Shown here: piece by piece, positions 53,130-62,778 of the stretch
Layout: each line of letters starts with the position of its first letter
How positions within the stretch are numbered: position 1 is the first letter of the stretch
Assembly (NCBI RefSeq): GCF_002282895.1
Contig: NZ_NRRB01000004.1
Span: 309,306 to 373,305 of the forward strand
Length of the DNA stretch: 64,000 nucleotides
Reading direction: 5' to 3'
Source: Paraferrimonas haliotis
Lineage (GTDB): Bacteria > Pseudomonadota > Gammaproteobacteria > Enterobacterales > Shewanellaceae
The notes under the pieces: generated by a model
What the model was told of the DNA's origin: nothing
Seen by the model: only the letters and a program-made list of their open reading frames with translations
Databases searched by the model: none
Program-made: the position numbers and the translations under genes

Positions 53130-54200
53130 ATGACCATTAAAACAGACGAACTTCGCACCAGTTTATTGTGCAATGTGATTTCTCCTGCACAGCTTGAAAG
53201 CGAGTTTCCATTATCTGAAGACGCTGCGAACTATTTGGTAGATGCCCGCAAGCAAGTGCAAAACATCATCAATGGCGATGATAACCGCTTACTGGTGATC
53301 ATCGGTCCTTGCTCCATTCACGATACCAAAGCCGCAATAGAATACGCTGAAAAACTGGCGGCCTTGCATCATGAGCTTAAAGACGACATTTGCATTTTGA
53401 TGCGCGTCTACTTTGAAAAGCCACGCACCATAGTAGGTTGGAAAGGCTTGATATCTGATCCCGATTTAGACGGCAGCTTTAGCCCCAACAAAGGCCTGCG
53501 CATGGCTCGCCAATTGTTGCAACAAATCACCGAGCTAAAACTGCCCATTGCTACTGAGTTTTTAGACATGGTGAACGGTCAGTACATCGCCGATTTGATT
53601 ACTTGGGGCGCCATTGGTGCCCGCACCACTGAAAGTCAGATCCACCGTGAAATGGCGTCGGCTCTGTCCTGCCCTGTTGGCTTTAAAAACGGCACCGATG
53701 GCAACGTAAAAATTGCCGTAGATGCGGTGCGAGCTTCCCGCGCACCCCACATTTTTTATTCCCCCGATAAAGATGGCCAAATGGCAGTCTACCGGACCCA
53801 CGGTAATCCCTGGGGACACATTATTTTGCGCGGCGGCAAAGCACCGAATTATCAAAAGCAAGACATCGACAGCTGTTGCCTTGCTTTAGAGAAAGCCGGA
53901 TTGCCACAACGCTTGGTGGTGGATTTCAGTCACGGCAACAGCCTCAAACAACACAAGCGGCAGTTAGACGTGGCTAACGACATTATGCAGCAAATGCGCG
54001 ATGGCTCGACCCACATTGCCGGCATCATGGCGGAAAGCTTCTTGAAAGAAGGCAACCAAAGCTTGTCGCCGGATGCGCCGCTTGAGTACGGAAAATCCAT
54101 CACCGATGCTTGTTTGCATTGGCAAGACTCCGAAACCTTAATTCGCGAACTAGCCAGTGCTTCAAGACAGCGGTTAGCGCTATTAAATGGGTCCAATTAA
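53130..54200 (+). CDS. aroG: 3-deoxy-7-phosphoheptulonate synthase, class I (AroG/AroF type)
   Basis: This 356-residue DAHP synthase condenses PEP and erythrose 4-phosphate, the first step of aromatic amino acid biosynthesis. Visible features are LLVIIGPCSIHD (metal-binding Cys), MRVYFEKPRTIVGWKGLISDPDLDG, GAIGARTTESQIHREMASAL, GFKNGTDG and VDFSHGNSLK. Feedback specificity (Phe, Tyr or Trp) cannot be decided by eye, although length and N-terminus look closest to AroG or AroF. A hairpin CCAATTAA/TTAATTGG overlaps the stop codon region, without a T-run. Confidence 0.9.
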   Translation: MTIKTDELRTSLLCNVISPAQLESEFPLSEDAANYLVDARKQVQNIINGDDNRLLVIIGPCSIHDTKAAIEYAEKLAALHHELKDDICILMRVYFEKPRTIVGWKGLISDPDLDGSFSPNKGLRMARQLLQQITELKLPIATEFLDMVNGQYIADLITWGAIGARTTESQIHREMASALSCPVGFKNGTDGNVKIAVDAVRASRAPHIFYSPDKDGQMAVYRTHGNPWGHIILRGGKAPNYQKQDIDSCCLALEKAGLPQRLVVDFSHGNSLKQHKRQLDVANDIMQQMRDGSTHIAGIMAESFLKEGNQSLSPDAPLEYGKSITDACLHWQDSETLIRELASASRQRLALLNGSN

Positions 54201-54315
54201 CCGAGAGCGCTGCAACTTAATTGGGTGGAAAGCGATTCATTTATAAGCAAACTTTGCTACATTAGAGGTTGCCACGCACCATTAACTAACAAGAGCTTAA
54301 AGGAAAAGAGCCGAC

Positions 54316-54978
54316 ATGTTTGAACAATCATCACTGAGCATTTTGATCGCCGACGATCACCCCTTGTTTCGCAACGCCTTGCGACAAGCGCTAGCGTCGC
54401 AATTTCCAAAAGCTCAGTGGTTTGAAGCAGACAGTGGTGACGCCCTGAGAGCGAAACTTGAACAAGGCGATACCGTCTTTGATTTGGTGTTGTTAGATTT
54501 ACAAATGCCCGGCAGTCATGGCTATTCCAGCTTAGTTCATCTGCGCAGCCACCATGCTGATATTCCGGTAGTCGTGGTGTCGGCGCACGAAGATGCCACC
54601 ACCGTTCGGCGTGCGTTGCAATACGGCAGCATGGGCTTTATTCCTAAATCGGCGGATATGGACACATTAGCCCAAGCCCTGCAAACCGTACTTGATGGCG
54701 AAATTTGGCTGCCAAGCGGCATGAACCTTGAACCCCTGCAAGCAGATGATGTGGATATGGTTGCGGATCGCTTGTCTGAGCTCACCCCGCAGCAACATAA
54801 AGTACTGCATATGTTCGCAGAGGGGCTGTTAAACAAGCAAATTGCTTATGATCTTGGCGTATCCGAAGCCACTATTAAAGCCCACGCCACCGCTATTTTT
54901 CGCAAGCTTGGGGTGCGTAATCGCACCCAAGCCGTCATCGAGCTGCAACGGCTTGAAATGGAAAAAACCGCACTCTAA
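54316..54978 (+). CDS. crbR: LuxR/NarL-family response regulator CrbR
   Basis: A 220-residue regulator with a receiver domain (residues 7-125: acidic pair in LIADDHPLF, phospho-acceptor Asp in LVLLDLQMPG, Lys in IPKSAD) and a C-terminal LuxR-type HTH (about 150-215, LTPQQHKVLHMFAEGLLNKQ and SEATIKAHATAIFRKLGVRN). Its position beside a sodium-solute-symporter-type hybrid kinase and acs identifies it as the partner of CrbS, which activates acetyl-CoA synthetase in Vibrio and Pseudomonas. It converges on crbS with an 11-bp gap. Confidence 0.85.
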   Translation: MFEQSSLSILIADDHPLFRNALRQALASQFPKAQWFEADSGDALRAKLEQGDTVFDLVLLDLQMPGSHGYSSLVHLRSHHADIPVVVVSAHEDATTVRRALQYGSMGFIPKSADMDTLAQALQTVLDGEIWLPSGMNLEPLQADDVDMVADRLSELTPQQHKVLHMFAEGLLNKQIAYDLGVSEATIKAHATAIFRKLGVRNRTQAVIELQRLEMEKTAL

Positions 54979-54989
54979 TATCGTCGTCT

Positions 54990-57900
54990 TTACGAATGCT
55001 TGTGGCTTAATAAGCTCGACATCAAGGCCCGCAATGCCGCTGGCCTTACCATTTTCGCCATGTACCTAAACCCAAGCGATTCCACCTTCTCTACTAAGCG
55101 CTTGTTGGTGTTGGCGGTAATTAGAACCCCCGGGATCTCTGCCCCATAACGCGCGCGAATATCCACCATTGCGTCTAAACCATTAAGCCCATCGTCCAGC
55201 TGATAATCCGCCAGTATGATTTGTGGCGCTACTCCCTTAAGACCCAGCTTAATGCGGGCATCCGCTAAGTCGGTGGCGCAAATGACCTCGCATTTCCAAC
55301 GAGTTAACAGACTTTCGTAACCCGCTAAAATGGCTTCTTCGTTATCGATGCACAGCACCACAACCCCCGCCAAGGGTTGCAACATAGACGGAATGCTTTG
55401 CGGTACGGGTCGATGATCCCCTGCCACCATAGGTACGCTGACACCAAACATAGAGCCTTGGCCATACCAAGAGCGCACCGTTAACTTATGCTCCATGGTG
55501 TTAGCGATACGCTGCGCAATGGCTAATCCGAGCCCCAAGCCATTTTCGCTGGTTTTCTTGCCCACATCGGAACGGTAAAATTCTTCAAATATCTGATCGC
55601 ATTTATCCGGCTCAATGCCACAGCCGGTATCCCATACTTGAATTTCAAGCATGTTGTTGCGACGACGACAGCCAAGTACCACCCGCCGCCCTTTCGCATA
55701 ACGAAAGGCATTGGTTAAGAAGTTCTGTAAAATCCGTCTTAATAAGTTGAGATCAGAGTCAATGGTTACGCCGGATTTATGCCAGCTAAAGCCGGTACCT
55801 TGGTCTGCCCCCATTGCAGCAAACTCCACCGCTAATTCTTGCAGCAAATCGTCAATGGCAAACTGGTTACGGTTGATTTCTACTTTGCCTGAGTCAAAGC
55901 GGCTGATGTCCAATAGATCCGTTAATAGCTCCCCCGCCGCTCTGAGCGAACTGTCGATATGACCAACGGTGGCCGCCACGTCATTGTCCAGATTATGCTG
56001 CTGTGACAGTGAAGCGGTGAACAAACGAGCGGCGTTCAGCGGTTGCATGAGATCGTGCCCAACCGCCGCTAAGAATTTAGACTTAGAGGCGTTGGCTCGC
56101 TCTTCTTTGTGCTTGGTTTCCAGCAATTGCGCATTAAGCATGGCCAATTCATGGGTACGTTCGTTAACCCGCGCCTCTAGATTATCGTTAGCTTCTTGCA
56201 ATGCCTGAGCTTGCTGTCGATATTGGGTAATGTCGGTGAAGGTCATAACAAATCCGCCATCAGGCATGGGGTTGCCTTGGATTTTGATTACCATACCGTC
56301 TAAGCGTTGCCGCTCAGAGCTGTGGGCGGTGCCATTTCGCATGTGCTGCACTCGACGGCGAACATGCTCCTCAACTTCACCCGGCCCGCAATAGCCCCGC
56401 TCGGCATTAAAGCGAATGATGTCTTCCACCGGCATGCCCGCTTGTAAAAAGCCATCTGGGTAGTGAAATAGGCTTTGATAGCGATAATTCCAAGCCACCA
56501 GCCTTAAGTCTTTGTCGACCACGCTCATGCCCTCGTAGGCATGTTCAATAGCGCCTCTGAGCATGTCTTGACTTAAAATGATTTTAGTGGACGCTTCATC
56601 CACTAAAGAGAACACTTCATCTAGGCCCAAGTCGCGACCATCTAATACCGACTGCATCACCAAAGAGGTGCTAGATGCACCCAATACGGCGGATAACAAA
56701 TGCTCAGTGTAGCTAATGAGCTCAGGACTGGCGGATTTGTTCCAATTTTCGTTACTTACCGCGTCTGCGTCAAAGTCGGCGAATTTCTGATAAGCTCGCT
56801 CTGCACCAATAAAGCGACTGGCTAAAATCAACAAATCTTGTTGGCTGACAATGATTTTTCTAGGGGCGCTTTTGTTAAAACGCTCAGGGTTAACAAAACT
56901 GGATGCTTGAATGCGCTCAAGCACGCTGGAGCGAAACCATATGGAGCCCAGCACATAACAAACGATATTGGCAAACAAGGCTAATACCACATCTCGTACG
57001 TCCGGTGTTATTTGGGCCAGCAGTGGCAAATCGTAATCGGCGGTTAACGGCTGCTGAGTCAGCGGTTGCAGCAGAATCATGAGCCACAGGCCAAAGCCGA
57101 CGATTAGTCCTGAAAACACGCCAATATGGTTGCCCTGCTTCCAAATCATACCGCCAATTAAGGCCGGTGCTAACTGAGCAAAGGCACCAAACGACAGCAT
57201 TCCCAATTTCGCCAAGGAGCCGGTGTCGTTCAAATTAATATAGGCGGCATAGCCCATTAACAAGATCACCGCGATTGCAATGCGACGACTGTTCAACAAA
57301 AGCTGCGCAAATTGATTGTAATTGCGTGTTCTAAGCGAACCGCTTCGCAGCAATAATGGCAGCACCCATTCATTGGACACCATTACGCTAATGGTAACCA
57401 CCGCCACAATCACCATACCCGTCGCCGCTGAAATAGTACCAAGCAATGCAATTAGCGCCAACCAGTCATAACCAAAGTGCAGCGGCAGATTAATCACATA
57501 AGTATCGGCATCAACCGACACCCCAAACACTTGTTTTCCCGCCAATGCTAACGGCGCAATCAGAGCTGCAAAAACGATTAGGTATAAGGGAAATAGCCAA
57601 CGAGCCCGTTGAATGTCTTGCTCGGATTCGCATTCCACCATCATTACGTGAAACATTCGGGGCATGCATAAAAAGGCAGCACTGGCCATGAGCAGTTCTG
57701 GCAGAAAGCGGTTCAATTGAATCTGTGACCAATGAGGCTCTGCAAGGGCGGCATCAATCAGTTGTTGGCCATCGCTAAACACCGTAAAGCAAATGATCAG
57801 CCCCACGGCGACAAAAGCCACCAACTTAACAATGGACTCCACGCCAATAGCCAATATCATACCCGGATTGTGCTCAGTAGCGTCGAGTTTTCGAGTACCA

Positions 57901-58415
57901 AATAAAATGGCGAAAATGGCCAATATCACGCTCACGATAAACGCTAAGCGGTTTCCTTCAAACGTCTGACCTGATGTTTGAAATAACCCAAAACTAAAAA
58001 CCATGGCTTTAATTTGCAAAGCGATATAGGGCATGATGCCGAGCAATGCAATTAAGGTAATGACCGCCGCTAAGGTTTGCGACTTACCGTAGCGAGCGGC
58101 AATAAAGTCCGCCACTGATGTGGTGTTTTGGGCCTTAGAAACCTGCGCCATCTTGCGTAAAATCGGAAACGCTAGCAGGAAGATAACAATCGGGCCTAAA
58201 TAGATGGGAACGAACGACCACATGTTGTCAGCCGCTGAGCCTACGGTGCCAAGAAAACTCCAAGACGAACAATACACCGCCAGCGACAACACATAAATGG
58301 CAGAGCGTGTTTTCTTTCTAACGCCTTTTAAATACCGTTCAGCACCCCAGGCTAAAATGAACAGCACGCTAACGTAAACCAGTGCAATGCCCGCCGCCAC
58401 TACCGATAGATTCAT
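54990..58415 (-). CDS. crbS: Hybrid sensor kinase with SSS transporter domain, CrbS
   Basis: An 1141-residue membrane sensor. Residues 1-500 form a sodium:solute symporter-like domain with about 12-13 membrane helices. A linker and a PAS domain follow (about 600-730, VVDKDLRLVAWNYRYQSLF and GGFVMTFTDITQYRQ), then a coiled coil, a HisKA domain with His787 in GHDLMQPLNAARLF, an HATPase domain (NFLTNAFRYAKGRRV, GLGLGLAIAQR) and a C-terminal receiver with Asp1070 in ILADYQLDDG. CrbS controls acetate use with CrbR. It is divergent from acs. Confidence 0.9.
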   Translation of the reverse strand: MNLSVVAAGIALVYVSVLFILAWGAERYLKGVRKKTRSAIYVLSLAVYCSSWSFLGTVGSAADNMWSFVPIYLGPIVIFLLAFPILRKMAQVSKAQNTTSVADFIAARYGKSQTLAAVITLIALLGIMPYIALQIKAMVFSFGLFQTSGQTFEGNRLAFIVSVILAIFAILFGTRKLDATEHNPGMILAIGVESIVKLVAFVAVGLIICFTVFSDGQQLIDAALAEPHWSQIQLNRFLPELLMASAAFLCMPRMFHVMMVECESEQDIQRARWLFPLYLIVFAALIAPLALAGKQVFGVSVDADTYVINLPLHFGYDWLALIALLGTISAATGMVIVAVVTISVMVSNEWVLPLLLRSGSLRTRNYNQFAQLLLNSRRIAIAVILLMGYAAYINLNDTGSLAKLGMLSFGAFAQLAPALIGGMIWKQGNHIGVFSGLIVGFGLWLMILLQPLTQQPLTADYDLPLLAQITPDVRDVVLALFANIVCYVLGSIWFRSSVLERIQASSFVNPERFNKSAPRKIIVSQQDLLILASRFIGAERAYQKFADFDADAVSNENWNKSASPELISYTEHLLSAVLGASSTSLVMQSVLDGRDLGLDEVFSLVDEASTKIILSQDMLRGAIEHAYEGMSVVDKDLRLVAWNYRYQSLFHYPDGFLQAGMPVEDIIRFNAERGYCGPGEVEEHVRRRVQHMRNGTAHSSERQRLDGMVIKIQGNPMPDGGFVMTFTDITQYRQQAQALQEANDNLEARVNERTHELAMLNAQLLETKHKEERANASKSKFLAAVGHDLMQPLNAARLFTASLSQQHNLDNDVAATVGHIDSSLRAAGELLTDLLDISRFDSGKVEINRNQFAIDDLLQELAVEFAAMGADQGTGFSWHKSGVTIDSDLNLLRRILQNFLTNAFRYAKGRRVVLGCRRRNNMLEIQVWDTGCGIEPDKCDQIFEEFYRSDVGKKTSENGLGLGLAIAQRIANTMEHKLTVRSWYGQGSMFGVSVPMVAGDHRPVPQSIPSMLQPLAGVVVLCIDNEEAILAGYESLLTRWKCEVICATDLADARIKLGLKGVAPQIILADYQLDDGLNGLDAMVDIRARYGAEIPGVLITANTNKRLVEKVESLGFRYMAKMVRPAALRALMSSLLSHKHS

Positions 58416-58559
58416 TATTATTATTGGCCTTTGCTAACAATTAGTTGCGTAATGAGCGAACTCATACATAAGTAGCCCCCATTGAACCAAAAAAAACGCT
58501 GCTTTGGCTACTAAAACCAAAGGTTAACATCCTTATTTTTTCTAGCGTTGCAAGCGAAC

Positions 58560-58573
58560 TAGACTATGGTCTA
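58560..58573. promoter_or_regulatory. Palindrome in the acs/crbS intergenic region
   Basis: TAGAC-TATG-GTCTA is a perfect 5-bp inverted repeat with a 4-bp core, 65 bp upstream of the acs start. It is a candidate binding site for the LuxR-type regulator CrbR; I could not match it to a published motif from memory. Confidence 0.45.
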
Positions 58574-58637
58574 ATGGAGTTATCCACCTAAAAAACAAGA
58601 TACTCACCATATCCTAATAAGTAGCAAGGAACCTATC

Positions 58638-60590
58638 ATGACCACGCCGTCTCTATATCCGGTGCCAGAGAGCATCGCGCAAAACGCTCTAGTGAATGAA
58701 GAGCAATATCGCAAAATGTATCAAGAGTCGATTGTTAACCCAGAAGGCTTTTGGCGCGAGCATGGCCAGCGTATCGATTGGATCAAGCCCTTTAACAAAG
58801 TGCGCAAAGTATCTTTTGACGACTCCAACCTGTTTATTAAGTGGTTTTATGACGGCACCTTAAACGCCTCGCAAAATTGTCTGGACCGCCACCTACAAGG
58901 CAAAGGCGATCAAACCGCCATCATTTGGGAAGGCGATGACGCCAATGAGCAGCGTAAAATCAGTTATGCCGAACTGCATTCGGATGTGTGTCGCTTTGCC
59001 AATGCGCTGCGCAGTCAAGGCGTGCGCCGCGGTGACGTTGTCACCATCTACATGCCTATGGTGCCGGAGGCTGCGGTTGCTATGCTTGCCTGCGCTCGAA
59101 TCGGTGCAATTCACTCGGTAATCTTTGGCGGTTTCTCGCCAGACTCCATTGCAGCTCGTTGCATTGATGGACGCTCTAAAGTAATCGTGACCGCCGATGA
59201 AGGCATTCGCGCCGGTCGTAAAATCCCATTGAAAGCCAACATCGATGAAGCTCTTAAGAACCCAGATGTAAACACCATTGAAAAAGTGATTGTGCTAAAT
59301 CGCACCGGTGGCGACATCAACTGGAACGACGGTACCGACGTATGGTGGCACGACTTAATGGCGGTATCCTCTGAATACTGTGTTGCGGAAGAGATGAACG
59401 CCGAAGATCCACTGTTTTTGTTGTACACCTCAGGCTCTACCGGTAACCCCAAAGGCGTGCTGCATACCACCGGCGGATACATGGTGTATGCATCCATGAC
59501 CCACGAATACGTGTTCGACTACAAACCCGGTGAAATTTATTGGTGTACCGCCGATGTAGGCTGGATTACCGGTCATTCCTATATGGTTTATGGGCCGCTT
59601 GCCAATGGCGCCACCATTTTAATGCACGAAGGTGTGCCTAATTATCCGACTCCGGCTCGCTTAGGCGAAATGGTGGACCGTCATAAAGTTAATATTTTGT
59701 ATACCGCCCCAACCTTGATTCGCGCGCTAATGGCAGAAGGTGAAGAGCAGTTTGACAACTTTGACGGCAGCTCATTACGAATAATGGGCTCGGTGGGTGA
59801 GCCCATTAACCCAGAAGCGTGGCGCTGGTATAACGACGTTATTGGTAAAGATAACTGCCCGATTGTCGATACCTGGTGGCAAACGGAAACCGGCGGTATT
59901 TTGATTTCACCGCTGCCGGGTGCGACGGACGCTAAGCCCGGCTCTGCAACTCGTCCGTTCTTTGGCGTACAGCCGGCCTTGGTGGACAACCTTGGCAACC
60001 TTATTGAAGGCCCAGGTGAAGGCAATTTGGTGCTACTGGATTCATGGCCAGGGCAAATGCGCTCAGTCTACAACGACCATGACCGGTTCGTACTGACCTA
60101 CTTTAAAACCTTCAGAGGCATGTACTTTACCGGGGATGGCGCGAAACGAGACGAAGACGGTTATTACTGGATTACCGGTCGTGTCGATGACGTGATTAAC
60201 GTTTCTGGTCACCGTCTGGGAACCGCTGAAATTGAAAGTGCCTTAGTGGCGCATCATGACGTCGCCGAAGCGGCCGTAGTGGGTTACCCTCACGACATCA
60301 AGGGCCAAGGTATTTATGCCTACGTCACCCTAAATCATGACCTAGAAGAAACCGAAGAGTTGCGTCAGGAGTTGCGTCAATGGGTGCGTAAAGAAATCGG
60401 CGCCCTAGCAACCCCAGACTTAATTCAATGGGCCAGCGGCTTGCCTAAAACCCGAAGCGGTAAAATTATGCGACGATTCTTGCGTAAGATTGCCGCTAAC
60501 GAAGTCACTAACCTTGGCGATGCAACCACCCTAGCCGATCCAAGCGTGATTGATGTACTGATTGAATCGAGACTCAACAAAACCGTTTAA
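58638..60590 (+). CDS. acs: Acetyl-CoA synthetase
   Basis: This 650-residue AMP-forming ligase activates acetate to acetyl-CoA. The P-loop is [20 protein letters not shown], the adenylate motif TWWQTETGG, the hinge [18 protein letters not shown], and the C-terminal catalytic Lys609 in [11 protein letters not shown], the Lys acetylated by Pat-type enzymes in other bacteria. The start [13 protein letters not shown] follows AAGGAA. Length equals E. coli Acs (652). It is divergent from crbS, and a palindrome in the shared promoter region is a candidate CrbR site. Confidence 0.97.
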   Translation: MTTPSLYPVPESIAQNALVNEEQYRKMYQESIVNPEGFWREHGQRIDWIKPFNKVRKVSFDDSNLFIKWFYDGTLNASQNCLDRHLQGKGDQTAIIWEGDDANEQRKISYAELHSDVCRFANALRSQGVRRGDVVTIYMPMVPEAAVAMLACARIGAIHSVIFGGFSPDSIAARCIDGRSKVIVTADEGIRAGRKIPLKANIDEALKNPDVNTIEKVIVLNRTGGDINWNDGTDVWWHDLMAVSSEYCVAEEMNAEDPLFLLYTSGSTGNPKGVLHTTGGYMVYASMTHEYVFDYKPGEIYWCTADVGWITGHSYMVYGPLANGATILMHEGVPNYPTPARLGEMVDRHKVNILYTAPTLIRALMAEGEEQFDNFDGSSLRIMGSVGEPINPEAWRWYNDVIGKDNCPIVDTWWQTETGGILISPLPGATDAKPGSATRPFFGVQPALVDNLGNLIEGPGEGNLVLLDSWPGQMRSVYNDHDRFVLTYFKTFRGMYFTGDGAKRDEDGYYWITGRVDDVINVSGHRLGTAEIESALVAHHDVAEAAVVGYPHDIKGQGIYAYVTLNHDLEETEELRQELRQWVRKEIGALATPDLIQWASGLPKTRSGKIMRRFLRKIAANEVTNLGDATTLADPSVIDVLIESRLNKTV

Positions 60591-60607
60591 GTCGTCGATG
60601 CTCAGAT

Positions 60608-60635
60608 AAAAGGCCACCCTCGCGGTGGCCTTTTT
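60608..60635 (+). terminator. Terminator after acs
   Basis: An 11-bp stem AAAAGGCCACC / GGTGGCCTTTT with a 5-nt loop and T-run, 18 bp after the stop. Confidence 0.92.
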
Positions 60636-60644
60636 GATTGCCTG

Positions 60645-61223
60645 TTAGCCTTTACGGTTTTGTTCGCGAGTTTCCGCTTTTTTCTCAGCGCTTTTTCGCA
60701 ACATAACGTACACAGCGCCAACGCCGCCATGATGACGTTGAGCACTGTGAAACGCTAACACGTCATCAATTTGCACCAACCAATGGGCGACAAAACTTTT
60801 CATTAGTCCCTTGAAGGGTTTGGAGCGCAAACCTTCGCCATGGTTGATAAGCACACAGCGCATGTTGCGCGTTTGGCAATCTTTGATAAAGGTAACTAAG
60901 GCATCGCGACCTTTCTCTGGGCTCATAGCAAACAGGTCGAGACGGGTTTCCACTTGGTATTTACCCAAACGCAGGTTCTTAAAAACCCCGTCCTGAACCC
61001 CGGATTTCTTGTATTCTAAATAATCGTCCGGATCGACTGGGGTAATAAAAGTCGGCTCGGCACTCAAGGCGTGCACTTCATTGCGAGCCACAGCGGCTGC
61101 GCGTCTGGCTAATTGCGCTTCCGTTGGACCCGTTTGTACCTGACTGACCATTCGATTGTCAGATTTAAGGGGTTTTACGTCACCCATTTCTGCCTTAAAG
61201 GCATCTAAATCATCGGTTTGCAC
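60645..61223 (-). CDS. smrA: Smr-domain DNA endonuclease SmrA-like
   Basis: The 192-residue protein has a C-terminal Smr domain (about residues 90-180: VQTRLDLFAMSPEKGRDALV is the LDLHG-type motif region and CVLINHGEGLRSK the GxG motif). E. coli SmrA (YdaL, 187 residues) is a nicking-type DNase. The usual LDLHG reads LDLFA here, so the first-motif His is missing, while the later INHGEG is close to the usual GxGxxS. The N-terminal DDLDAFKAEMGDVKPLK is typical of YdaL. It converges on acs. Confidence 0.87.
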   Translation of the reverse strand: MQTDDLDAFKAEMGDVKPLKSDNRMVSQVQTGPTEAQLARRAAAVARNEVHALSAEPTFITPVDPDDYLEYKKSGVQDGVFKNLRLGKYQVETRLDLFAMSPEKGRDALVTFIKDCQTRNMRCVLINHGEGLRSKPFKGLMKSFVAHWLVQIDDVLAFHSAQRHHGGVGAVYVMLRKSAEKKAETREQNRKG

Positions 61224-61329
61224 GGCAAAAATTCTCTTTCATACACAAATTGTAAAGATCTAATGCTATCGGCCCTTAAGGCTCTGGTTTATAGTCCATA
61301 ATACTCGCTATTCTAACGATAATAAAAAT

Positions 61330-61902
61330 ATGAAACGACTACTCCTTTGCAGTTTAGCCTTGTTTTTCGTCACCGATACCATGGCAAGTATCAATGACAA
61401 TAAGTTTAATGCCCAGGATCAACAGTACATTAACGAGCGCTATCAAATTATGCGCGATGGCTTTAAACAACTCGATGCCAGTTTTGTTGAAAGCTTATAT
61501 GAAGCCGATGCGGTATACGTACCCGGCAGCTCCAAAGCCACCATCATCACCGGTACTCAAGCCATTAAGAAATCTTACGACACCTTTTTTAAGAAGGTTC
61601 AAAAAAAGAACGCAACCGTTGATATCGACTTTAGAGTCGTAAAGCGCTTAGTAGGCAATAATCAAGTGACGGATGTGGGTTATTATATTGTTGAATTTCG
61701 ACCGGCAAAAAATACCGAGCAACCCATAACCCATTTCGCTGGTAAGTTTGTATGGCAATTTGAGCGCAATGGTAAACAATGGATGGTCGCCCTTGATTCC
61801 GCCAGCCATACCGACGCCAATCATTATTTGGATGCACTTTCGCAACCCGGACTGTATTACGGAATGACACCAGCGGGAAAAATTAATTCTACTTGGGAGT
61901 AA
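61330..61902 (+). CDS. DUF4440/SnoaL-like secreted protein
   Basis: A 190-residue protein with a signal peptide (about 1-19, ending DTMA) and an NTF2-like alpha+beta cone domain: YQIMRDGFKQLDASFVESLY, then YEADAVYVPGS and ITGTQAIKKSYDTFF, the usual DUF4440 pattern, and HFAGKFVWQFERNGKQWMVA near the end. The fold is used by varied ligand-binding or enzymatic proteins; the role here is unknown. It lies 6 bp upstream of the YchJ-like gene and is probably co-transcribed. Confidence 0.83.
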   Translation: MKRLLLCSLALFFVTDTMASINDNKFNAQDQQYINERYQIMRDGFKQLDASFVESLYEADAVYVPGSSKATIITGTQAIKKSYDTFFKKVQKKNATVDIDFRVVKRLVGNNQVTDVGYYIVEFRPAKNTEQPITHFAGKFVWQFERNGKQWMVALDSASHTDANHYLDALSQPGLYYGMTPAGKINSTWE

Positions 61903-61908
61903 TCCAGT

Positions 61909-62370
61909 GTGACTGATTGTTATTGTGGTTCCGGTAAGCGCTACATTGACTGTTGCCAACCCGTCCATCAGCAACATCAACAGGCTGAAACCGCAGAGCA
62001 ATTAATGCGCGCTCGATATAGTGCTTACTGTATTGCTAATGATGCCTTTATCATTAGTACCCACAAAGCCGACAAAGTACCTACTCGAGAAGAGTTGCAA
62101 ACCATTTTTGACAATACCCATTGGCTTGGTTTAACCATTTATCAAGCTAATTCAATCGATGCAAACCACGCACAAGTCGAGTTTTGTGCGTGGTTTAAAG
62201 ATAAACCATCAAACAAGCTGGATGGTTTAAGAGAACGTTCCGATTTCGTACGTCACGAAGGACTTTGGTATTACACCAGTGGTCAACAAAGAACCCCGCA
62301 ACCGCCGGGTCGCAATGACAGCTGCGTTTGTAACAGTGGTAAGAAGTTTAAAAAATGCTGCGGTCGCTGA
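61909..62370 (+). CDS. YchJ family protein with two SEC-C zinc motifs
   Basis: This 153-residue protein starts at GTG. It has SEC-C zinc-binding motifs at both ends (CYCGSGKRYIDCCQP and CVCNSGKKFKKCCGR) and the UPF0225/YchJ middle domain (AEQLMRARYSAYCIANDAFI, THWLGLTIYQA, VEFCAWFKD). The SEC-C module is the SecB-binding tail of SecA, so a chaperone- or translocation-related role has been suggested; the function is unproven. The length matches E. coli YchJ (152). Confidence 0.93.
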   Translation: MTDCYCGSGKRYIDCCQPVHQQHQQAETAEQLMRARYSAYCIANDAFIISTHKADKVPTREELQTIFDNTHWLGLTIYQANSIDANHAQVEFCAWFKDKPSNKLDGLRERSDFVRHEGLWYYTSGQQRTPQPPGRNDSCVCNSGKKFKKCCGR

Positions 62371-62383
62371 CCTGCTCAGCCAT

Positions 62384-62773
62384 TTATCGCAATGACATCT
62401 GATAAATTAATTTCTCGGCCGCCACCTCAAAAATCACCTGCAGCTGTAATTGGCCATTCGCTTCAACCTGCTTAACTTGAGCATTATCAAAACGTGCAAC
62501 GATGGCTTGACGTTGTAGCTCCAATTGAGCAAGAGAAGCCTCGTTGATGTCGCCAAAATTGAGGGTCATTTCGGTATCCGTCTCGCTAATTACGGTACCG
62601 ATTTCAACGAAGTTTCCACAGCAATCAGCTACTTGGGTTAACGGGTTATCATTACTCAAAAGAATTCTCCAATCCATTAAAACGGCTAGTGTTAGCCACA
62701 CAACAAACAGCGATATAGTACTGATAATTGTTCGAGAGTCTGTGATCGAACCAATACTCTTGCCATTCTTCAC
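62384..62773 (-). CDS. Uncharacterised protein with one membrane segment
   Basis: A 129-residue protein of unrecognised family. One membrane helix lies at about residues 17-37 (IISTISLFVVWLTLAVLMDW), followed by an extracytoplasmic domain with a CC pair (ADCCGNFVEIGTV) and a helical middle (LAQLELQRQAIVARFDNAQV). It starts 5 bp after the rluF stop on the same strand, which suggests co-transcription. Codon use is like its neighbours. Confidence 0.65.
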   Translation of the reverse strand: MKNGKSIGSITDSRTIISTISLFVVWLTLAVLMDWRILLSNDNPLTQVADCCGNFVEIGTVISETDTEMTLNFGDINEASLAQLELQRQAIVARFDNAQVKQVEANGQLQLQVIFEVAAEKLIYQMSLR

Positions 62774-62778
62774 ACATT

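Noticed and set aside
54193..54224. CCAATTAA/TTAATTGG stem after aroG as an intrinsic terminator
   Set aside because: The stem is A/T-rich with a 16-nt loop and is not followed by a T-run.
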